Shown here: in pieces, positions 50,644-58,304 of the stretch
Position numbering within the stretch: the first letter of the stretch is position 1
Layout: each line of letters starts with the position of its first letter
From: Pseudomonadota bacterium
GTDB taxonomy: Bacteria > Pseudomonadota > Gammaproteobacteria > Steroidobacterales > Steroidobacteraceae
Direction of reading: 5' to 3'
Length of the DNA: 64,000 nucleotides
Assembly (NCBI GenBank): GCA_021805275.1
Contig: JAJZFQ010000259.1
Coordinates: 124,001 to 188,000 of the forward strand
Translations under genes and position numbers: made by a program
The notes under the pieces: generated by a model
What the model was told of the DNA's origin: nothing
The model's database searches: none
What the model saw: only the letters and a program-made list of their open reading frames with translations

Positions 50644-51144
50644 TCAGCGGGTGGCCGGGGAAGCCGACAGGTGTTCGAGCGCAGTGCCGCTCAGACGGAA
50701 CATGCGCCACTCGGACATCCGCTCGGCGCCGAGCCCGCGGTAAAAGGCGATCGACGGCTCGTTCCACTCGAGTACCGACCAGTCCAGACGCGCGCAACGC
50801 CGCTCGACGGCGAGGCGCGCCAGGTGGCGCAATAGCAACCGGCCGACACCCCGGCCGCGCATGTGCGGCTTGACGTACAAATCCTCCAGGTAGATGCCCG
50901 GCTGTCCCTTGAAGGTCGAGAAATTGTGGAAGAAGAGCGCGAAGCCCACCGGCACTTCGGCGTCGCACGCGAGCACGACTTCTGCAAAACGCTGCGCGCC
51001 GAACAGCCCCTCGCGCAGATCTGCCGGGGTCGCGGTCACCTCGTGCTCGAGGCGCTCGTAGCGGGCAAGTTCGCGGATGAACTCCACTATCTGGTCGACG
51101 TCGTCTGCGACGGCCGGGCGGATTTCGATCATGGTGGAGTTCAT
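50644..51144 (-). CDS. GNAT-family N-acetyltransferase
   Basis: A 166-aa GNAT protein close to the diamine/spermidine acetyltransferase-like branch: IRPAVADDVDQIVEFIRELA at the N-terminus, LEDLYVKPHMRGRGVGRLLL (acetyl-CoA loop R-G-x-G-x-G, near residue 95) and SVLEWNEPSIAFYRGLGAE. ATG 51144 overlaps the stop of the preceding PEP carboxylase gene (ATGA), so it is co-translated with it. Substrate unknown. Confidence 0.88.
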   Translation of the reverse strand: MNSTMIEIRPAVADDVDQIVEFIRELARYERLEHEVTATPADLREGLFGAQRFAEVVLACDAEVPVGFALFFHNFSTFKGQPGIYLEDLYVKPHMRGRGVGRLLLRHLARLAVERRCARLDWSVLEWNEPSIAFYRGLGAERMSEWRMFRLSGTALEHLSASPATR

Positions 51145-53858
51145 CCGGTGCTCTGCAGTCCCTGGGCAATGCCGGTCGTGCTGACCAGCAGCGCCTCGAA
51201 CAGGTCGCGGTCGGTGCGCCCGCCGGCGCGCCAGCGCGCGAGCAGATCGACCTGCATGAGATTCATCGGATCGATGTAGGGGTTGCGCAGGCGGATTGCC
51301 CGCTGCAGCAGCGGTTCGCCGTCGAGCAACTCGCCGGCCCCCTTGATCCGCAATACCTGCTCGCGCGTCAGTTCGTACTCTGCGCGGATCACTCCGGCGA
51401 AGCGGCGCAGCGGCTCGGGCGCCAGCTCGTGGTAGGCCGAGGCGATTTCCAGGTCCGCGCGCGCCAGCATCGACTCGACGTCGTCAATCAGGTTGCGCAG
51501 AAACGCCCACTCGCCATACACGCTCTGCACTGTGCCGGCGCCGTGGCGCGCCGCGGCGGCCCGCAGACCCGAGCCCGCCCCGAACCAGGCCGGCAGCATG
51601 TGCCGGGTCTGCGTCCAGGCAAATACCCACGCGACCGGCAACAGTCCGTCGGTGCCCGCGCCGGCGGGGCGGTGCATCGAGCGGGAACCGACCTGCATCC
51701 GCTCGATGACGTCGATGGGGGTCGCGGCGCGGAAGAACTCGTGAAATTCCGGCTGCGCATAGACCAGTGCGCGGTACGCATCGCGGCTCGCGGCTGCGAT
51801 CGTGGCTGCGCACTCGATGTGCGTCGGCGGCGTCGGGCGCGCATTACGCTCGGCACAGGCGAGGCTGAGGGCGTTGAACGCGCGCTCGAGCGTGCGCATC
51901 GCAATCGGGCGCAGGCCGTAGCCTTGCTTGATGGTTTCACCCTGCTCGCGCAGGCGCAGAATGCCGTTGAGCGAGTCCGGGGGCGCGGAACGCACCAGCC
52001 GGTCGATGCGCCCGCCGCCGCGTGCGACGCTGGCGCCGCGGACGTGCATGATGACTGGGCTCTGCCCGGCGCTGCCGATGGTTTCAGTCAGCGCGCGCTG
52101 GGCTTGGTGGATTGCGAAGCGCGAGGCGCACGGCCCCGCCTCCCTGTTGCTGTCCGAGTAGCCGAGCAGCACGTTCTGCCGCCCGCCGCGGCCCTCCAGG
52201 TGACGGGCGTAGGCCGGCATGGACAAAAGCTCGCGCAGGATCGAGCCGCTGCGCTCGAGCGCAGCGATCGACTCGAACTGCGGCGCGATGTCGAGCGTCA
52301 CCTGGCCGGTGCTCTTGTCGAAAACCGCTGCCCAGCGAGCCAGCAGCACCGCGGCGAGGACGTCATCGACGCCCTGCGTGCCGCTGACGATGAAGCAGCC
52401 GATTGCCTGCGGACCGTAGCGGTGGCGGATCTGCGGGAAGGTCTCGAACACGGCCAGATTGCGCCGGGCGAGTGCGTCGAGCTCGACGCGGGGACCGGTG
52501 TCCTTCTCGAGCGCCTCGGCGAGCAGTCGCGCGCGCTCCTCGCTCGAGCGGCCCGGCCACAGCGGGTCATCGCTGCCCTGGGCGATGATCTGGTGCAGCA
52601 CGCTCGCGTGCTGGCGCACATCGAGGCTCGCGAGGTGAAAGCCGAACGTGTCGATGCGCCGCAGCAGGCGGCGGATCTGGAACAGCCCGGCGGTGGCCCC
52701 CTTGTTGGCCTGCAGGCTCTCGGCAATCAGCTGAACGTCGTCGCGGAATTGACCGACGTTGTCGTAGCCACTGCCTCGACCGTCCTGGGTATCGTGCAGC
52801 CGCAGTGCGAGCTGCGTCAGGAACAGCCGGTACGGCATGCGGTCGCGGCGGCCGAGCATTGCCGGGCGCGCCCCCGGGGCAAGCCGGGAGTACTCCTCGC
52901 TGCGCTGGGTCAGCCTGGTCGAGACGCTGGTGCGCCGCTCGCCCTGCGAGAGCCGTTCGGCGAGCTTCTGACACTCGCCGATGTAGGCGCCGAGCAGAAT
53001 GTGCTGGTGCCTGGCCAGCGTTTCGCGGATGGTGCGGGCATGCACATCGGGATGCCCGTCCATGTCGCCGCCCACCCACGAGCCGAAGCGCAGGATGTCG
53101 GGCAGATCGATCGACTCCGAGGGCACGCTGAACACCTTGCCGAGCGCCTGGGCGATCTCCTCGTAGAACGCCGGAACGGCCCGATAGAGGATCTCGACCA
53201 GGTAGAAGATGACCTGCTCGCGCTCATCTCCCACGGTCAGCTGCTTGCGCGGCAGCTCCTCGGTCTGCCAGGAGGTGGTCAGCTCGAAGCGGATTCCGTT
53301 CCACAGTCCACGCTGCTCGTTCGGGGTCAGCGTCGGGTCGAGCCTGCCGAACATGCGTTGCGCGATACGCTGCTGCTTGCGCAGCAGCGTGCGGCGTGTC
53401 GCCTGCAAAGCGTGCGCGGAGAACACCGGTTCGATGTGCAGCGATCCGATCAGCTCGAGCACCTGCTCGAGGGTCATGCCGCGCACGGCGAGCTCGGCGA
53501 TGGCGCTCTCGACGCCGCCGGGCTGCGGGTGATCGGTGGTGCGGAAGTACTCGCGCCGCCGCCGGATCCGATGCACGTTCTCGGCCAGGTTCACGGTGCG
53601 GAACCACATCGAGAAGGCGCGTACCAGCTCGCGCGCAAGCGCTGGAGGACGGTCGCGGACCGAGGCGAGGAGTTCGGCGGTCGCCGCGGCGCTGCCCTCG
53701 CGGCGCGCGATGGCAGCGCGGCGGTCGAGCTCAACCAGCTCGAACAGCGGCTGTCCGCCCTGTTCGCGCAGGATTTGCCCGATCAGCTCCCCGAGCGCGT
53801 GCACGTCCTCGCGCAGCGCCGCATGCTCGGGCGGAAATTGGATGTCGCTTCGGTTCAC
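51141..53858 (-). CDS. ppc: Phosphoenolpyruvate carboxylase, divergent active-site motifs
   Basis: A 905-aa protein collinear with PEP carboxylase, from the N-terminal helices to the QSTG C-terminus (normally QNTG). It would carboxylate PEP to oxaloacetate. Strongly conserved motifs are altered. AHPTE is AHALQ (H149 kept). GGDRDGNP is GGDMDGHP (263-270). GYSDSxKDAG is GYSDSNREAG, so the lysine equivalent to E. coli K546 is Arg572. FHGRGGSIGRGG is MHVRGASVARGG (604-615; His and both Arg kept). The frame is intact. The start is GTG 53858; no ATG fits. It lies between a Kef antiporter and a GNAT gene in one tight cluster. Activity may be changed or lost. Confidence 0.88.
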   Translation of the reverse strand: MNRSDIQFPPEHAALREDVHALGELIGQILREQGGQPLFELVELDRRAAIARREGSAAATAELLASVRDRPPALARELVRAFSMWFRTVNLAENVHRIRRRREYFRTTDHPQPGGVESAIAELAVRGMTLEQVLELIGSLHIEPVFSAHALQATRRTLLRKQQRIAQRMFGRLDPTLTPNEQRGLWNGIRFELTTSWQTEELPRKQLTVGDEREQVIFYLVEILYRAVPAFYEEIAQALGKVFSVPSESIDLPDILRFGSWVGGDMDGHPDVHARTIRETLARHQHILLGAYIGECQKLAERLSQGERRTSVSTRLTQRSEEYSRLAPGARPAMLGRRDRMPYRLFLTQLALRLHDTQDGRGSGYDNVGQFRDDVQLIAESLQANKGATAGLFQIRRLLRRIDTFGFHLASLDVRQHASVLHQIIAQGSDDPLWPGRSSEERARLLAEALEKDTGPRVELDALARRNLAVFETFPQIRHRYGPQAIGCFIVSGTQGVDDVLAAVLLARWAAVFDKSTGQVTLDIAPQFESIAALERSGSILRELLSMPAYARHLEGRGGRQNVLLGYSDSNREAGPCASRFAIHQAQRALTETIGSAGQSPVIMHVRGASVARGGGRIDRLVRSAPPDSLNGILRLREQGETIKQGYGLRPIAMRTLERAFNALSLACAERNARPTPPTHIECAATIAAASRDAYRALVYAQPEFHEFFRAATPIDVIERMQVGSRSMHRPAGAGTDGLLPVAWVFAWTQTRHMLPAWFGAGSGLRAAAARHGAGTVQSVYGEWAFLRNLIDDVESMLARADLEIASAYHELAPEPLRRFAGVIRAEYELTREQVLRIKGAGELLDGEPLLQRAIRLRNPYIDPMNLMQVDLLARWRAGGRTDRDLFEALLVSTTGIAQGLQSTG

Positions 53859-53875
53859 CGGCGCGCGATTGTATC

Positions 53876-55852
53876 CTAGCCGGCGAGCAGGACCGACTCG
53901 GCGCGCTCCAGCGCCTCTGGCGTGCCGTATAGCACCACGACGTCTCCGTCGCGCAGGCGCGTGCTCGCAGCCGGGTCTCTGCCGAGGATGCCGTGCCGGC
54001 GAACGCCCTGGAAGGTGGCCTGGGCACCGCGCGCACGGGCCTCGGCGAGCGTGCGACCCACCGCCCACGCCCCTGGCGGGACGACTATCGCCCGGACCTC
54101 CTCGCTGGACTCGCGCCCATCGTCGAGCGCTGAGTCCCCCGCCTCGCGCACGATGCTGCGCAGCACGTTGTAGCGGTGATTGCGGATGTCCCCGATGAGG
54201 CGGACCACACGCGAAACCGGCACCCGCAGCAGCATCAGTACGTGCGAGACCAGCATCAGGCTTGCCTCGAAGGTCTCCGGGACCACGGCCGTGGCTCCCG
54301 CGGCTTCGAGTTCCCGCAGACGTGAGTCGTCCGGGGTGCGCACCAGGATCGGCACATCCGGGCGCTGGGCGCGCACGGCGCGCAGGATGCCGAGCGCGGT
54401 GGTCGGGTCGGAGAAGCTGATCACCAGTGCCGTGGCGGTGGCCAGTCCGGCGGTCGCGAGCATCTGCTCGTCGGCCGAATCGCCGTAGATCACCGGATCG
54501 CCCGCCTGGCGCGCCGCGGCGATGCGTGCCGGGTCGAGATCCAGGGCGATGTACTCGAAGCCTTGCGCCTCCAGGACCCGGGCCACGCTCTGGCCGACGC
54601 GGCCGAAGCCGCAGAGGATGACGTGCGCCCGTCCGCCGATCGCGGTGGTCGCCGCGCTTTCGCGCTCGAAGGCCGTGCGTTGCGCGGGCCCGCGCTCGCG
54701 CAGCAGCAACCGGGCGAGCCGCTTGTTGTGATTGAGCAGCAGCGGGCTGAGCACCATCGAGAGCACGAGCGCAAGCAGCAGCGGCTGGCCGAAGCGCTGC
54801 GGCAACACGTGATTGGCGAGCGCGACGCTGCCGAGCGCAACCCCGAACTCCCCGCCGATCGCGATCACGATGGCGGTGCGCACTGCCTTGAAGCGCGAGC
54901 CGGCGAATGGGCGGGTCACCAGGGCGGCGATCGCCGTCTTGAGCACCACGATGAGGGCCAGGAGTGCGAGTACACCGCCGGCCTCGCCGGCCAGCTGACG
55001 CACATCGAGCAGCATGCCCACCGAGACGAAGAAGACGCCGAGGAGAATGTCGCGGAACGGCCGCAGCACCGACTCGAGCTGATGGCGGTACTCCGTCTCG
55101 GCGAGCATCATGCCGGCGAGAAACGCGCCGAGCCCGGCGGAGAGGCCCGCCAGGCGCGACACCCAGGCCGCGCTGATGACGACCAGCAGCGCCGCCAGCG
55201 TGAACAACTCGCGCAGCCGGCTGTGGGCAATTTCGTGGAACAGCGGCCGCAGCAGCCAGCGGCCGGCGGCCAGCACGGCCCCGATCGCCAGCGCACCGCC
55301 CGCCGCGGCGAGCAGCGCGGCGCGCAGGTCGAAGGCATTCACGCCGCGGCCCAGTGCCGAGGCGAGCGCCAGCAGCGGCACGAACGCCAAGTCCTGGAAC
55401 AGCAGCATGCTGAAGGCGAGGCGGCCGTGCGTGCGATTGAGCTCCGCCCGCTCGGTGAGCTGGTGCAGCAGGATGGCCGTCGAGCTCATGGCGATTGCGC
55501 CACCGGCGACCACGGCGGCCGGCCAGGGGATACCGGCCAGCGATCCCAGCAGGGCGAAAACTGCGGTTGTCGCGCCGACCTGCGCCGCCCCGAGGCCGAA
55601 GACCTCGCGTCGCATCGCGATCATGCGCGGCAGCGAGACATCCAGTCCCAGCGTGAACAGCAGGAATGCCACGCCAAGCTCGGCCATCAGCGCGACCGTC
55701 GAGGAGGCGCTCACGACCCCCAGCGCATGCGGTCCGCAGGCCAGGCCCACGGCGAGGTACGGCAGCGGTGTCGGCAGCCTCAGCCGGCGCGCAATGGTCA
55801 CCAGCAGAACCGCGGCGGCCAGCAGGACCAGCATCTCGGTGAGCGGCTGCAT
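53876..55852 (-). CDS. Kef-type K+/H+ (CPA2) antiporter with TrkA domains
   Basis: A 658-aa CPA2 transporter. About 12 membrane segments fill residues 5-385 (LPTPLPYLAVGLACGPHALG; FLLFTLGLDVSLPRMIAMRR; MLLFQDLAFVPLLAL). A TrkA-N/RCK nucleotide-binding domain (HVILCGFGRVGQSVARVLEA, about 410-530) and a TrkA-C domain (about 570-655, ending GDVVVLYGTPEALERAESVL) follow. It is likely a potassium efflux system gated by nucleotides or glutathione adducts. It stops 17 bases before the PEP carboxylase start. Confidence 0.92.
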   Translation of the reverse strand: MQPLTEMLVLLAAAVLLVTIARRLRLPTPLPYLAVGLACGPHALGVVSASSTVALMAELGVAFLLFTLGLDVSLPRMIAMRREVFGLGAAQVGATTAVFALLGSLAGIPWPAAVVAGGAIAMSSTAILLHQLTERAELNRTHGRLAFSMLLFQDLAFVPLLALASALGRGVNAFDLRAALLAAAGGALAIGAVLAAGRWLLRPLFHEIAHSRLRELFTLAALLVVISAAWVSRLAGLSAGLGAFLAGMMLAETEYRHQLESVLRPFRDILLGVFFVSVGMLLDVRQLAGEAGGVLALLALIVVLKTAIAALVTRPFAGSRFKAVRTAIVIAIGGEFGVALGSVALANHVLPQRFGQPLLLALVLSMVLSPLLLNHNKRLARLLLRERGPAQRTAFERESAATTAIGGRAHVILCGFGRVGQSVARVLEAQGFEYIALDLDPARIAAARQAGDPVIYGDSADEQMLATAGLATATALVISFSDPTTALGILRAVRAQRPDVPILVRTPDDSRLRELEAAGATAVVPETFEASLMLVSHVLMLLRVPVSRVVRLIGDIRNHRYNVLRSIVREAGDSALDDGRESSEEVRAIVVPPGAWAVGRTLAEARARGAQATFQGVRRHGILGRDPAASTRLRDGDVVVLYGTPEALERAESVLLAG

Positions 55853-55896
55853 GCGGCTATTGTAGGGGGCCGGCCAGCGGGACGCGCCGCGGGCCC

Positions 55897-55931
55897 AAAA
55901 ACGAAAGAGCCCCGCGCGGGCGGGGCTCTTT
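55897..55931 (-). terminator. Rho-independent terminator
   Basis: A perfect 12-base stem (AAAGAGCCCCGC with GCGGGGCTCTTT, 55904-55931) with a four-base loop is followed on the minus strand by TCGTTTTT. It lies just after the stop of the Lys/His-rich small protein and before the Kef gene start, and is the strongest intrinsic terminator in the window. Confidence 0.88.
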
Positions 55932-55947
55932 GGGCTTCAGCCTAGGC

Positions 55948-56226
55948 TTAGGCCTTCTTCTTGGCCATGTGCTTCATGGCCATGTGCTTCTTGACCATGT
56001 GCTTCATGGCCTTCTTGTGCGCGACCTTCTTGGCCCACTTCTTGTGAGCCGCCTTGGTCCACTTCTTGTGGGCAGCCTTGGTCCACTTCTTGTGCATCAT
56101 CTTCTTGTGCACGACGTGGTGCTTGGCGGCAGGCGCCTGGGGGGCCGCAACCGCGGCAACGGGAGCGGCAGCCAGCGAGCCGGCGACCAGGAGCGCACCG
56201 AGTACAGGGACGAGCTTCTTGAACAT
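55948..56226 (-). CDS. Small secreted Lys/His/Met-rich repeat protein
   Basis: A 92-aa protein. A signal peptide (FKKLVPVLGALLVAGSLAAA, cleavage near VAA-A) is followed by a strongly basic mature part made of degenerate repeats of the AHKKW[T/A]K and KHMxxKHM kind. ATG 56226 is chosen because TGGAGA lies just ahead; ATGs at 56232 and 56238 are possible. It has its own terminator. Similar Lys/His/Met-rich periplasmic peptides may bind metals, nucleic acid or acidic polymers; no function is assigned. Confidence 0.78.
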   Translation of the reverse strand: MFKKLVPVLGALLVAGSLAAAPVAAVAAPQAPAAKHHVVHKKMMHKKWTKAAHKKWTKAAHKKWAKKVAHKKAMKHMVKKHMAMKHMAKKKA

Positions 56227-56358
56227 CGACATCTCCATCAAGAGAGTTTGAGCGGTTTTAGAATTGCCCCGAGCGCTCGGGCGCCGGAACGGAGCGGATT
56301 ATTGCAGGAAGAATCGCCCCGGAGCCCTGCATGACCCAAACGTAATCTTGCGGTGAGC

Positions 56359-56904
56359 TCAGTGTCCCTGAAAAGCGACAAGGCTGCGGACCGGGACGCC
56401 GAGGGCTTCCAGGCGGCGGGCACCGCCGAGCTCCGGGAGGTCGATCACGAAGCAGGCCGCCTCCACGTGCGCCCCGAGGGAGCGCAGCAGCCGGACAGCC
56501 GCCTCCGCCGTTCCGCCCGTGGCGATCAGATCATCGATCAACAGCACCCGCTCGCCCGACCGAACGGCGTCGCGGTGCATCTCCATCTCGTCGAGGCCGT
56601 ACTCGAGCGAGTAGGCCACGCGCACCGTCTCGTGCGGCAGCTTGCCCTTCTTGCGGATCGGCACGAACCCCGCGCCGAGGCGGTGCGCCACGGCACCACC
56701 GAGGATGAATCCCCGGGCCTCGATGCCAGCGACGTGCCCGATGACCGTCTCGTCCCAGGGCCGCGAGAGTTCCGTCACGGCGAGCCGGAAAATCGGCGCA
56801 TCGCCCAGGAGAGTTGTGATGTCCCGGAACACGATGCCGGGCTTGGGGTAGTCGGGAATACAGCGAATGGCGTCTCTAAGGGCCTGCAAGTCACGGGCGT
56901 CCAT
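56359..56904 (-). CDS. apt: Adenine phosphoribosyltransferase
   Basis: A 181-aa Apt. It shows [20 protein letters not shown] near residue 16, [27 protein letters not shown], and the PRPP loop [20 protein letters not shown] near residue 120. It salvages adenine to AMP. ATG 56904. It is divergent from the nitroreductase gene, 49 bases away. Confidence 0.96.
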   Translation of the reverse strand: MDARDLQALRDAIRCIPDYPKPGIVFRDITTLLGDAPIFRLAVTELSRPWDETVIGHVAGIEARGFILGGAVAHRLGAGFVPIRKKGKLPHETVRVAYSLEYGLDEMEMHRDAVRSGERVLLIDDLIATGGTAEAAVRLLRSLGAHVEAACFVIDLPELGGARRLEALGVPVRSLVAFQGH

Positions 56905-56953
56905 GGGCGCGGACTGTACACGGTTTGGGTCAAACTTGTGTCAAGATCGCCCG

Positions 56954-57517
56954 ATGCAAGCGATCGATCTGTTGCTGCGCCGGCGCTCGGCGCAGGCGCT
57001 CACCGAGCCCGGTCCCGATGCACCGGCGCTGGAGTTGTTGCTCGCGAGCGCTGCACGGGCACCGGATCACGGACGACTGCGTCCCTGGCGGTTCATCGTC
57101 ATCCGCGCCGAGGCGCGTGCGCGCTTCGGCGAGTTGCTCGCGCAGCAGTTGCAGCGCGTGCGTCCCATGTGCGGCCCCGAGGCGATGGAGCGCGAGCGCC
57201 GCAAGGCGTATCGGGCGCCGCTGATCATCGTGGTCGCCGCCGTGAAGGACCCGCATGCCCGCGTGCCGATGCTCGAGCAGATCCTCGCGGCGGGTGCGGC
57301 AGCCGGGAACATCCTGCTCGCCGCGCAGGCGCTTGGCTTTGGTGCCGTGTGGAAGACGGGGGGCGCGGCGTACGACGAGCAGGTGAAGCAGGCTCTCGGG
57401 CTTGCTGCCGAGGATGCGTTGATTGCGTTCCTCTACATCGGCTCCGAGCCGCCGGGCGGCAACGAACCGGCGCCCGCACAAGACTGGCGCGACCGGGTCA
57501 CCTACTGGAACGAATGA
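56954..57517 (+). CDS. Nitroreductase family protein (YdjA-like)
   Basis: A 187-aa FMN-dependent nitroreductase of the short YdjA type, with LLLRRRSAQALTEPGPDAPA at the start, APDHGRLRPWRFIVI, and AAGNILLAAQALGFGAVWKT near residue 120. It is likely a dimeric NAD(P)H-dependent reductase; the physiological substrate is not known for this branch. ATG 56954; converges with the lipoprotein gene across a hairpin. Confidence 0.9.
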   Translation: MQAIDLLLRRRSAQALTEPGPDAPALELLLASAARAPDHGRLRPWRFIVIRAEARARFGELLAQQLQRVRPMCGPEAMERERRKAYRAPLIIVVAAVKDPHARVPMLEQILAAGAAAGNILLAAQALGFGAVWKTGGAAYDEQVKQALGLAAEDALIAFLYIGSEPPGGNEPAPAQDWRDRVTYWNE

Positions 57518-57519
57518 CC

Positions 57520-57550
57520 GCGCGTGCGGGCCGCATCGCGGCCCACGCGC
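57520..57550. terminator. Strong hairpin between convergent genes
   Basis: GGGCCGC pairs with GCGGCCC across a 3-base loop. The stem is extended by GCGCGT with ACGCGC past a 2-base bulge. It sits between the nitroreductase and DUF4136 stops. There is no T tract, so it is a bidirectional terminator candidate only. Confidence 0.45.
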
Positions 57551-57563
57551 GCAGTGCGGCGGC

Positions 57564-58187
57564 TCAGTGCCCGGCGGCCGGTACCGGGTAGTGCACGAAG
57601 ATCTGGGTTACGGCCTCGTCGAGGGACTTGTCCGGGTGGTACAGGGTGTGCCGGGAAATGTCCGAGGAAGCCGTGCCGCTCCAGATCACCGAGCGAGTCT
57701 CGCGATTGATGACCGATACGGTCAGCGCCGCGGAGGTCACCGTGCGCACGTCGTTGTAATAACCGCCCCAGCCCCAGCCGTAGGGCGCACCCCAACCGCC
57801 GCCCCAGCCGTACGGACCCCAGCCGCCCCAGTAGCTGCCCATGAACGCCGGTCCCATGTCGCCCTCGACGCGGTCGCGGGTCCGCAGGCGAAAGTCCACC
57901 AGGAGGTCGGGCCGGGCATCCGCGGCCACCAGCGTGTAACCGCGGGCCTGCATCTGCGCCGCGACGTCCTGCTCGAGACGCTGGGTCGTCAGCGATTTGT
58001 ACGGTCCATGGTCGGTGCCCGGGTGCGCTGCAAACGCGAAGGTATGTGCTCCTGTGAGATTGGCGCCGACCGCCATGCGCGTGTGGATCACCGGGGCGGT
58101 CGCGCAGGCCGCCAGCATCAGCGCTGCTCCGAGCGCCACCAAGGCTCTGCCCGATTTGATCACCCGACCGAACGGCATTGCGTCCAT
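57564..58187 (-). CDS. DUF4136 lipoprotein
   Basis: A 207-aa lipoprotein. The signal ends in a lipobox (ALMLAAC, Cys near residue 28). The DUF4136 domain follows (THTFAFAAHPG-like start, VAAQMQARGYTLVAADARPD, LLVDF), with a Gly/Trp/Tyr-rich insert (WGGWGPYGWGGGWGAPYGWG) typical of this family, then the RETRSVIWSGTA strand. ATG 58187 has GGAGGTGG upstream. It is probably an outer-membrane or periplasmic lipoprotein of unknown role. Confidence 0.88.
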   Translation of the reverse strand: MDAMPFGRVIKSGRALVALGAALMLAACATAPVIHTRMAVGANLTGAHTFAFAAHPGTDHGPYKSLTTQRLEQDVAAQMQARGYTLVAADARPDLLVDFRLRTRDRVEGDMGPAFMGSYWGGWGPYGWGGGWGAPYGWGWGGYYNDVRTVTSAALTVSVINRETRSVIWSGTASSDISRHTLYHPDKSLDEAVTQIFVHYPVPAAGH

Positions 58188-58304
58188 TGTCACCACCTCC
58201 AGCATGTATGGACCCGGGAAACGTCCGGAGGTTCCTCCGGTTGACTGCGATCGCCGATAGCACGTGCTGCCGGGGACTCGCTCACGCTGTGTTCCGGCGC
58301 GCCA

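Noticed and set aside
51141..53858. PEP carboxylase pseudogene
   Set aside because: The frame is intact over full length, the C-terminus is near-normal and key histidines and arginines are kept, so divergence rather than decay is the better reading.
55960..56110. CRISPR-like or satellite DNA repeat
   Set aside because: The repetition comes from Lys/His codons in a coding sequence with signal peptide, start and terminator. Units are short, unequal and have no spacers.
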